From a virus: a DNA stretch of 37,373 nucleotides. A model generated the notes under the pieces. The model had not been told where the DNA came from, searched no databases, and worked only from the letters and a program-made list of their open reading frames with translations. Every line of letters starts with the position of its first letter. The first letter of the stretch is position 1. A program made the translations under genes and the position numbers. Below, one piece after another: positions 31,713 through 37,373 of this stretch. The DNA is taken from positions 1 through 37,373 of IMG/VR virus record IMGVR_UViG_3300037517_001005; one strand, written 5' to 3'.

Positions 31713-32137
31713 GGCATTTACTCGGAGTCCTTATCATCTGGTCGGTGCCGGTTAGCGCGACCAACTTAATGTGGGAAGTCGAACCTCCAAGGGTGTTGCT
31801 TGTACGCATTACTGCTTACTGGTGTGGCCAAGATCAATGGACAAGTAAGATGCAGTCCTCGACTGGGCGTAAGCTTGTCTCTGGCAAATCGTGTGCGGTG
31901 GACCCGTACGTAATTCCGTACGGTTCGTATGTGACTATCAAGGAGACTGGGAAAGTTGTGCGGGCAATAGACACCGGTACAGCAGTCGTCAACAGGAAAA
32001 GCGAATGGTCAAAACCTAAGAAAAAAAGACTTCCCGTCATCGATCTTTTCTTTAGAACACAGAAAGAAGCAGAACGCGAGATCGCCAAGATAGGCAGATA
32101 TGCCGAAGTGGAAATCCGCAAACAGGAGAATAAATGA
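31703..32137 (+). CDS. Exported 3D-domain (double-psi beta-barrel) protein
   Basis: This 144-residue protein starts at GTG 31703 with GGAGG 7 nt upstream. Residues 1-19 are a signal peptide (HLLGVLIIWSVPVSA). The mature part carries the three conserved aspartates that name the 3D domain: CAVDPYVIPYG (Asp67), VVRAIDTGTAV (Asp90) and PVIDLFF (Asp114). It also has the RITAYWCG start typical of the MltA/RlpA-related barrel. Such domains bind or cleave glycan strands of the cell wall. Two cysteines (41, 64) might pair in the periplasm. A cell-wall protein in the replication arm, not the lysis cassette, is unexpected. Confidence 0.75.
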   Translation: MRVRHLLGVLIIWSVPVSATNLMWEVEPPRVLLVRITAYWCGQDQWTSKMQSSTGRKLVSGKSCAVDPYVIPYGSYVTIKETGKVVRAIDTGTAVVNRKSEWSKPKKKRLPVIDLFFRTQKEAEREIAKIGRYAEVEIRKQENK

Positions 32138-32322
32138 AATACGATATAGAATGGATGATCGAAACATTAGAGAGAAGTAAGACAATGCTGGCTAAACTAA
32201 GGGATGATTGCGATACACATGCTGGCGCAGCAATCTTTAGGGCAACCATTTGCCAGATCGATGCAGCGAAACTCATGGCCAAATGTATCCAGAAGGATCT
32301 AGAAGATGAGCCAGCAAAATGA
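32134..32322 (+). CDS. Small helical hypothetical protein (62 aa)
   Basis: It starts with ATG at 32134 after a good Shine-Dalgarno (CAGGAG) and in an ATGA overlap with the 3D-domain gene. The protein is all-helical in appearance (DIEWMIETLERSKTMLAKLR) with three cysteines. It overlaps the next gene by 17 nt. No family or function is recognised; co-translation with neighbours suggests it belongs to the early host-interaction set. Confidence 0.6.
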   Translation: MKYDIEWMIETLERSKTMLAKLRDDCDTHAGAAIFRATICQIDAAKLMAKCIQKDLEDEPAK

Positions 32323-32611
32323 TTTTAGAGCGCCAAGTATTAGCGAGGTCGCGAATGAAGCTTTTTGCACCGTCACCCGCATCATGGAGAAAGGCTCGGA
32401 CAAAAGTACTTTTGGCCAATGGTTCTTCCAAGATAGCATCCGCTATAACGCAGATCGTGCAATTTCCCACATATGTCAGTCACTTATGCAACTCGATGGT
32501 AACCGGCCTAATCCGGATGCTCTCGGGGAGGATAGGGTAGCTCATATGGAAAGAGCCTTGGTTCGTTGTGCATTCCTACTTTTCAAAATGAAAAGAGGGA
32601 AAATTCAATGA
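32306..32611 (+). CDS. Hypothetical helical protein, weakly DUF5664-like
   Basis: This 101-residue protein starts with ATG at 32306 with AAGGA ~8 nt upstream. Helices contain FGQWFFQDSIRYNADRAISH and DALGEDRVAHMERALVRCAF. The spacing of a basic/aromatic helix, then His56, then a D...H (Asp77, His80) helix recalls DUF5664-type phage proteins, sometimes annotated as dNTP diphosphohydrolases. The match is by eye and weak, since the usual KYG..N motif is missing. The next gene starts in an ATGA overlap. Confidence 0.5.
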   Translation: MSQQNDFRAPSISEVANEAFCTVTRIMEKGSDKSTFGQWFFQDSIRYNADRAISHICQSLMQLDGNRPNPDALGEDRVAHMERALVRCAFLLFKMKRGKIQ

Positions 32612-32886
32612 GCGATGACTTTGGTCCATCCCAAAAACGTGAGAGCGTACGCATGGGTGTCTCAGGTCATAGTCGAGAGTTGACCATGGCGGAGATCGCC
32701 AAGTTCAACAAAGGCATGAATGACTTCTTTAAACGGCGAGGAATGCACTATGGAGATGGATTCCGAGGCATCATCGGTAGCGAAGTTAAGCATGCTAGAA
32801 AACGTAGACAAGCAGCTGAAGAAAAAGCTGGACAGATAAAAGATTCAAGCCCAACATCAAAAACTCGAAAGGAAAAGAAAAAATGA
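32608..32886 (+). CDS. Hypothetical basic protein (92 aa)
   Basis: I chose the ATG at 32608 (MSDDFGPSQKRESVRMGVSG) because it overlaps the upstream stop as ATGA; an ATG at 32566 lies inside that gene. The protein is polar with a helical N-terminal half (RELTMAEIAKFNKGMNDFFK) and a very basic, Lys-rich C-terminus, suggesting nucleic-acid binding. The FNKGMNDFFKRRG helix could be a helix-turn-helix-like element, but no clear motif is proven. It overlaps the next start (ATGA). Confidence 0.6.
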   Translation: MSDDFGPSQKRESVRMGVSGHSRELTMAEIAKFNKGMNDFFKRRGMHYGDGFRGIIGSEVKHARKRRQAAEEKAGQIKDSSPTSKTRKEKKK

Positions 32887-33161
32887 ATGAAGTAATAAAA
32901 GCTCTAAAGTTATTGTTGCGCGGGAGACTGTATCTTCTGCCGATTGATGCTCAGGAGGAGACAGGTTTGCGGTTTAATACTGACAAATCAGTAACCTTCA
33001 TGTATCCGGATCAAAAGTATCTCAACCAAGCAAAAGATAGCACAATGTCAGCAGTTATCTTCGGCTTCTACGCTCTGCACTGTATGCAGGACGTGGATAA
33101 AAAACATTTTGAAAAATGGTTGAAGACGTCGGTTAAACCTAAGAAAGGAAAAAACAAATGA
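32883..33161 (+). CDS. Hypothetical protein (92 aa)
   Basis: It starts with ATG at 32883, in an ATGA overlap and with AAAGGA ~8 nt upstream. The first 20 residues are helical and basic (MNEVIKALKLLLRGRLYLLP). A middle segment has SVTFMYPDQKYLNQAKDSTM, followed by an aromatic helix (VIFGFYALHCMQDV) and a Lys-rich end. No family is recognised. Position places it in the tightly coupled early cluster. Confidence 0.6.
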   Translation: MNEVIKALKLLLRGRLYLLPIDAQEETGLRFNTDKSVTFMYPDQKYLNQAKDSTMSAVIFGFYALHCMQDVDKKHFEKWLKTSVKPKKGKNK

Positions 33162-33418
33162 CATCAGTAATGATTCAATGCAAGTATGATAAAGAAGGTA
33201 AGGGAATGGATTTTGAGATCCGTATGTCCCAAGACGAAAACGTTTGTAACGAGGAGAAGTCCGCAGCAATGTTCTTGTTGCCCTACGTTCAGAAAGCTCT
33301 CGAACTCGGTATGGAAGATGCCAACAAAAAACTTGGCGGTACCATTGTCGACAAGCCCGCTGAAGGTGAGATCGCAACCTCCCTCGACGGTGGCCCTGCC
33401 ATCGTAACGCTGGACTAA
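33158..33418 (+). CDS. Hypothetical protein (86 aa)
   Basis: It starts with ATG at 33158 with AAAGGA 7 nt upstream and an ATGA overlap. The protein is acidic, with two strands (SVMIQCKYDK, GMDFEIRMSQDE) and a helix (AAMFLLPYVQKALELGMEDA), followed by a Gly/Pro-rich tail. This beta-beta-alpha layout is seen in small phage regulators or inhibitors, but no family is assigned. One untranslated base separates it from the next miniprotein. Confidence 0.6.
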   Translation: MTSVMIQCKYDKEGKGMDFEIRMSQDENVCNEEKSAAMFLLPYVQKALELGMEDANKKLGGTIVDKPAEGEIATSLDGGPAIVTLD

Positions 33419-33419
33419 T

Positions 33420-33578
33420 ATGCTCTTCACCTTGGTTGGTCTGGGTTCGTTTGTTATTGGCTGGATCGTTGGCTACGTAAAAGGAACCAACGCTGAAAGA
33501 AATAGCTGGATACGACAGATCAGGCAGGAAGAAGAATTGAGACATGTGTCTCAAGGCAATGCTTTTTGGCAGAAATAA
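33420..33578 (+). CDS. Membrane-anchored miniprotein (52 aa)
   Basis: The frame is ATG 33420 to TAA 33576-33578. The N-terminal ~20 residues are a hydrophobic helix (MLFTLVGLGSFVIGWIVGYV), followed by a charged cytoplasmic-type helix (NSWIRQIRQEEELRHVSQGN). An N-terminal membrane anchor with a short cytoplasmic tail is typical of small phage proteins placed next to early genes. The start lies one base past the preceding stop. The function is unknown. Confidence 0.6.
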   Translation: MLFTLVGLGSFVIGWIVGYVKGTNAERNSWIRQIRQEEELRHVSQGNAFWQK

Positions 33579-33588
33579 AACTTGGGTT

Positions 33589-33753
33589 ATGTCTTTTCAT
33601 TGTGGCCGTATCATCTGCGGTGCCCCCTGGAGGCATAACCCTATCAGAAGGGGGCAACCTTTTACCGTAGCGGTCCCGACGACGGAACAGATGAATCGGG
33701 CAAAAATTTTATGTACCACAAAACAGCACAACAACTATCAGAAGAATTTGTAG
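33589..33753 (+). CDS. Possible small protein (54 aa)
   Basis: A 54-codon frame from ATG 33589 (MSFHCGRIICGAPWRHNPIR) to TAG 33751-33753 occupies the otherwise gene-free interval 33579-33710 and overlaps the following gene by 43 nt. It is basic with three cysteines. No Shine-Dalgarno is clear, and a GC-rich hairpin lies inside it, so it may instead be untranslated leader. Confidence 0.3.
   Translation: MSFHCGRIICGAPWRHNPIRRGQPFTVAVPTTEQMNRAKILCTTKQHNNYQKNL
33619..33663 (+). terminator. GC-rich hairpin with weak T-tract (terminator or attenuator)
   Basis: TGCCCCCT (33621-33628) pairs perfectly with AGGGGGCA (33649-33656), extended by GG/CC across a one-base bulge. The 20-nt loop contains GGAGG, and the stem is followed by TTTT (33660-33663). 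The loop is long and the T-tract short, so partial termination or attenuation before the polymerase genes is more likely than a full stop. Confidence 0.4.
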
Positions 33754-34001
33754 TAATTCCTGACCCACGATTAGATGAAGCGGCGAAATCAGCAAAGCTG
33801 ATCGTCGAAGAATTTGGTCCCGTTGAGGTCATTGATAATCACGTAAAAGCTCACAAAGCTTTGGGGAAAATTTTAGAGGACGTGGACGAAAATGACACAC
33901 AAGGTATTGCGGCGTGTCTTGGAGTCATGGCGTTCATAGAAGAAGTACTAGCCAACGCAATTATCGGTGAAGACAAAATCACCATTATCAAAATCAAATG
34001 A
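33711..34001 (+). CDS. Hypothetical protein (96 aa)
   Basis: It starts with ATG at 33711; no good Shine-Dalgarno is visible. The protein is acidic and mostly helical: LSEEFVVIPDPRLDEAAKSA, then DNHVKAHKALGKILEDVDEN and a final helix AFIEEVLANAII, ending in a strand (EDKITIIKIK). It overlaps the DNA polymerase start in an ATGA arrangement, so it is co-translated with it, and an accessory role in replication is possible. No family is recognised. Confidence 0.6.
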   Translation: MYHKTAQQLSEEFVVIPDPRLDEAAKSAKLIVEEFGPVEVIDNHVKAHKALGKILEDVDENDTQGIAACLGVMAFIEEVLANAIIGEDKITIIKIK

Positions 34002-35761
34002 ATACCTACGCCATAGATTTTGAAACATACTACGACAAGGAAACTTCTATCACGACGCTGGGTACTTGGCATTACCTACGTCACGATAAAGCGGATATCT
34101 ACATGGTTGCCATCAAGGGGCCGGGAGTAGAATACGTTGGTCACCCCAAGAACGCACCGTGGGATAAGATTGACGGTCAGCGTTGGGTAGCACATAACTA
34201 CGCATTCGACGGATCGTGTATCGAGCGTCTGCACGAGTTGGGAATTACCAAGGCAAAGCCAAAGGAATTTTTCTGCACAGCAAATTTGGCTGCCTACATG
34301 GGTGCTCCCCGTAATCTGGCTGGAGCTTCCAAACAACTCCTCGGGGTAGACATGTCCAAAGATCCTCGCTCGGCCATGAAGGGCAAGACTTGGAATGAGG
34401 TTAAAGATACCGAGCAGGGTACAGAGTTTAAGCTATACGCAGCGAAGGACGCTCAGCATTGCTTAGACCTATACGAGACTTTCGGAGACCGCATGTCAGC
34501 CGTGGAGAGATTCCTATCCAACCACACCGTACGGGCTGGGTGGTATGGCATCAATGTTAACACCGAACTGGTCGACAAGGGGCTAAACGCTCTCGATTGG
34601 ATTCGTATCAAGGCGATTGAGCATATGCCTTGGAAGACTGACGGAGACTACACCAGCGACGTGCTATCCGTAACGGGACTAGCCAAGGCTTGCCGTGAGG
34701 CTGGCATCGAGGTACCCCCATCCACTTCCGAGGACGATCCCGGCTGTCAGCTATGGGAAGAAACCTATGGCGAGAAGTTCCCTTGGGTTGGGGCTATGAG
34801 GGACTGGCGTAAGGCCAACATGCTCTTACAGAAGATGCATATCCTTTATCGTCGCCGGCGTCCCGATGGGACTATGCCTTTCGGGCTAAAGTACTTTGGT
34901 GCCCATACCGGTAGGTGGTCAGGGGACAGCAAGTTCAACCTCCAGAACCTACCGAGAGACCCGTGCTTCGGGGTAGACCTGCGGGCTTGCCTCATCCCTA
35001 GGCCGGGGAAGAAGTTCATCATCTCCGACTTGTCCCAGATCGAGCCAAGGGTACTGGCATGGCTCGCGGGCAATACGGCTCTCCTTGAGGCTGTAGGGAA
35101 CGGCTATGGCATCTACGAAGCCTTTGCCATATCCACGGGGATGTGGAAGGGTGAGAAGGGCACCTTCAAGAAATCCAAGGATCTCTACGCCCTAGCCAAG
35201 GCTCAGGTCTTGGGGCTGGGCTATGGTTGCGGTTCTAAGAAGTTCGTTCTCATCGCCAAGCTCATGGCTGGCCTGACAATCACCGAAGCTAGGAGCAGGG
35301 ACTTGGTCGACGACTATCGTCGTAAAAATTTTAAAGTGGTGGAGCTATGGAGCAAGCTGGAGCGAGGGCTTCGGGAATCCAAAGGCGAAGACTACCACGT
35401 CGAGCTTCCATCAGGTCGGGCACAAAAGTATTGGGATGTCACGCCCCAAATGGGTAAGCATGGCAAACCAGACTGGAGAGCATCGCTGGAATTGGGGGGA
35501 CCAAAATATCCTCTTTACGGCGGACGGCTGTGTGAGAATCTAGTTCAAGCAACGGCGAGGGACGTGTTCGCAGAATGTGTCCAACGCCTAGAAAACCAAG
35601 GGCTTCGTGTTCTGTTTCACGTCCACGACGAAGTTATCCTTGAAGTTGATAAGGACGTGAAATGTAAGGACGTAGACCACATTATGAGTACCACACCAGA
35701 ATGGCTACCGGGTTGTCCCATTGGTAGCGAATCCAAAGACGCGGAGTGTTACGAGAAATGA
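33998..35761 (+). CDS. Family A DNA polymerase with 3'-5' exonuclease domain
   Basis: This 587-residue protein starts with ATG at 33998. The exonuclease domain has Exo I AIDFETY (Asp7, Glu9), Exo II HNYAFDG (Asp71) and Exo III LYAAKDAQHCLDLY (Asp151). The polymerase has GAHTGRWSGDSKFNLQNLPR, motif A IISDLSQIEPR (Asp344), motif B KAQVLGLGYG (Lys401, Leu405, Tyr409) and motif C HVHDEVILEV (His543, Asp544). No 5' nuclease domain is present, as usual for phage enzymes. At the position equivalent to E. coli Pol I Phe762 it has Leu405. It is the main replicase candidate and is coupled to the primase-helicase gene (ATGA). Confidence 0.92.
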   Translation: MNTYAIDFETYYDKETSITTLGTWHYLRHDKADIYMVAIKGPGVEYVGHPKNAPWDKIDGQRWVAHNYAFDGSCIERLHELGITKAKPKEFFCTANLAAYMGAPRNLAGASKQLLGVDMSKDPRSAMKGKTWNEVKDTEQGTEFKLYAAKDAQHCLDLYETFGDRMSAVERFLSNHTVRAGWYGINVNTELVDKGLNALDWIRIKAIEHMPWKTDGDYTSDVLSVTGLAKACREAGIEVPPSTSEDDPGCQLWEETYGEKFPWVGAMRDWRKANMLLQKMHILYRRRRPDGTMPFGLKYFGAHTGRWSGDSKFNLQNLPRDPCFGVDLRACLIPRPGKKFIISDLSQIEPRVLAWLAGNTALLEAVGNGYGIYEAFAISTGMWKGEKGTFKKSKDLYALAKAQVLGLGYGCGSKKFVLIAKLMAGLTITEARSRDLVDDYRRKNFKVVELWSKLERGLRESKGEDYHVELPSGRAQKYWDVTPQMGKHGKPDWRASLELGGPKYPLYGGRLCENLVQATARDVFAECVQRLENQGLRVLFHVHDEVILEVDKDVKCKDVDHIMSTTPEWLPGCPIGSESKDAECYEK

Positions 35762-37373
35762 AGACAACTCTTTTCTCACTCCCTAACCTATCGAGCGGAA
35801 ACATCACACCAGTCAAACCTTGGGAGATCAAAGACTGGCCAGAGTTCCCGAAAAGCAAAGATGCATTTAAAGACTGGGTGTCGTTAAGTACGACCGAAGG
35901 TCACTTCGTTTCCGCCTATGAGGGAATCAATCCTCACGGTCGGGTAAACAAAACGAATGCTCCGTGGAAGATGCACGGACTGATCGCTGACTATGACGCA
36001 GTCGTAACGCGTGAAGAAATCACCGACGGGTTAGGGCGTAGAACACGCACGGGTTTCAAACCCATGTTTGCACATCGTACTGTCAGCGGGAACTGCCGTG
36101 TCATCTGGATGTTTGAGGAACCAATCTCGTTGCTCCCTGGAGTGATGAAAGAATTCCTTGGACTACTAATAAAAGAAACCAATGCTAAGAATCTTTTTCC
36201 CGGACTCGACGATAACATCCAACGTCCCGAACAGTATTACTGCTGGATGCCACCGGCGATTACCTTCAGCGAAACACCAATCAAGGTTAACGCAATCCAT
36301 AATCTTTTGGGTATCGCTGTGGAGCGAGCCCGCAAGTATCGTGGCGAAGGTGACGCGGCAATCCCACTCGATAAAGTATTCGAGAGACTGCAAGCAACCT
36401 ATCCAGGAAAGTGGATGGGACCGTTTGAAGTCGGAGCCCGAGGCCCAGCGTTCTGGAGCCCCGAGGCTACAGCCAATTCAAACCCAACCGCAGCAATCGT
36501 TACCGAGACGGGCATGGTTGCCTTCTCACAGGAACGTAGCTTCTATAACTGGGCAGACTTGTTCGGTTCTAACTGGGTAAGGGAGTTTCAAGAGGATCAA
36601 TACGGTGGTGCCATCTCCAGTTTCTGGTTTGACGGCAAGTATTACTGGCGTCGGGACCTAGAAGGTAAGTGGAGGTCTACCGAGTCTGGGGTAGCCAAGC
36701 AAGATATCATTGGCTCTTTTGGGCTATCAGGAGCACCCGATCTACGGGGTACCCTATCCCAAGCGGACGAGGCGATGCGTAGGATACGTGATTCTCGCAT
36801 CATAGATGCCCCTGTACCGTGTCTTTATGACCCAAGAGAGGTCCTGATCCAGAATGGGCGTAGAGTGCTCAACATCTCGCGCCTACGCATTGTACAGCCA
36901 GCCGAGGGTTCCCATGCTTGGGGAGAGAACTTCCCATGGATAGCGAACTTCTTGGATAGGGCCCTAGACCCGCATGATTCACTTACGTTCCTCATGGCTT
37001 GGCTTAAGCGGTTTTACTGCTCCGCCCTCGAAGGTCGCCTCGTACCCGGTCAGGCAGTTTTCATAGCTGGCCCCGTCGGGAAAGGTAAAACTCTCTTCGG
37101 ATCACGCATTGTAGCTAGCCTCATGGGGGGAGGTAGCGACGCATCGGATTACCTCGTCAATGGTTCGTCGTTCAACGCCGAGCTGTTCGAAGTAGCCGTA
37201 TGGAACGTCGATGATTCCTCATCTGCGAATTCGTTGGAGTCCCACAAGAAGTTTAGTCAGATGATCAAGAAGGGTGTAGCGAACACACGCCATGCATATC
37301 ACAGGAAGTTCCATGATGCGCAGACCGTGGACTGGATGGGGCGGATCATCGATACGTTGAATGACGATCCAGA
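35758..37373 (+). CDS. Primase-helicase (AEP-like primase plus SF3-like helicase), partial at right edge
   Basis: The frame opens at ATG 35758, overlapping the polymerase stop (ATGA), and stays open for 538 codons to the window end. The N-terminal region has WKMHGLIADYDAVVTREE, an archaeo-eukaryotic-primase-type DxD (Asp78, Asp80). A strand follows (NCRVIWMFEEPIS), then GLDDNIQRPEQYYCWMPP, the D...RP.Q motif of that fold. The C-terminal region has Walker A IAGPVGKGKTLFGS (Lys444) and Walker B VAVWNVDDSS, as in SF3/P4-like phage helicases. Together with the polymerase it would form the replisome core. The end of the helicase domain lies beyond the window. Confidence 0.8.
   Translation, partial: MKTTLFSLPNLSSGNITPVKPWEIKDWPEFPKSKDAFKDWVSLSTTEGHFVSAYEGINPHGRVNKTNAPWKMHGLIADYDAVVTREEITDGLGRRTRTGFKPMFAHRTVSGNCRVIWMFEEPISLLPGVMKEFLGLLIKETNAKNLFPGLDDNIQRPEQYYCWMPPAITFSETPIKVNAIHNLLGIAVERARKYRGEGDAAIPLDKVFERLQATYPGKWMGPFEVGARGPAFWSPEATANSNPTAAIVTETGMVAFSQERSFYNWADLFGSNWVREFQEDQYGGAISSFWFDGKYYWRRDLEGKWRSTESGVAKQDIIGSFGLSGAPDLRGTLSQADEAMRRIRDSRIIDAPVPCLYDPREVLIQNGRRVLNISRLRIVQPAEGSHAWGENFPWIANFLDRALDPHDSLTFLMAWLKRFYCSALEGRLVPGQAVFIAGPVGKGKTLFGSRIVASLMGGGSDASDYLVNGSSFNAELFEVAVWNVDDSSSANSLESHKKFSQMIKKGVANTRHAYHRKFHDAQTVDWMGRIIDTLNDDP

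Overview
This window looks like part of the genome of a lytic-type, short-tailed (podovirus-like) double-stranded DNA phage. A terminase large subunit, portal, scaffold, major capsid protein, head-tail connector, tail hub and internal virion proteins are present. No tape measure, sheath or tail-tube gene is visible. A lysis cassette with a candidate unimolecular spanin (lipobox plus C-terminal membrane segment) implies a host with an outer membrane. Most genes carry Shine-Dalgarno sequences of the AAGGAG type, many are coupled by ATGA/TAATG overlaps, and GTG starts are frequent. I cannot name the host or a close relative from sequence alone. No integrase, repressor, RNA polymerase, tRNA, CRISPR array or insertion sequence was seen.

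Layout: two divergent arms leave a tiny intergenic region near 27.46-27.50 kb. The left arm (minus strand, 27.5 to 0 kb) is the virion and lysis arm. In transcription order it holds terminase, portal, a small head protein, scaffold, a three-gene sugar-modification cassette (glycosyltransferase-like, FkbM methyltransferase, glycosyltransferase), a jelly-roll-type structural protein, then the major capsid gene. The capsid gene has its own promoter-like sequence, a structured leader of about 210 nt and a strong intrinsic terminator. Next come fibre-like proteins (including a YadA-head-like repeat fibre), lysis genes (XhlA-like protein, candidate u-spanin, holin, CHAP endolysin), a PD-(D/E)XK nuclease, a large tail hub protein, a second bank of fibre proteins, an internally duplicated head-tail connector and internal (ejection) proteins. 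A large virion protein runs off the left edge.

The right arm (plus strand, 27.5 to 37.4 kb) is the DNA-metabolism arm: a RuvC-like resolvase, a SNF2-type helicase, a Cas4-like PD-(D/E)XK nuclease and a putative ssDNA-binding protein, closed by an intrinsic terminator. Next is a chain of small, tightly packed genes of mostly unknown function, including two membrane miniproteins and an exported 3D-domain protein. Last are a family A DNA polymerase and a primase-helicase that runs off the right edge.

Inferred logic: the right arm replicates and recombines DNA and reshapes the host early. The left arm builds, decorates and releases virions late. The most unusual parts are the glycan-type cassette inside the head module, the insulated capsid transcription unit with a possible pseudoknotted leader, the tandem-duplicated connector, and docking motifs shared between separate fibre genes.
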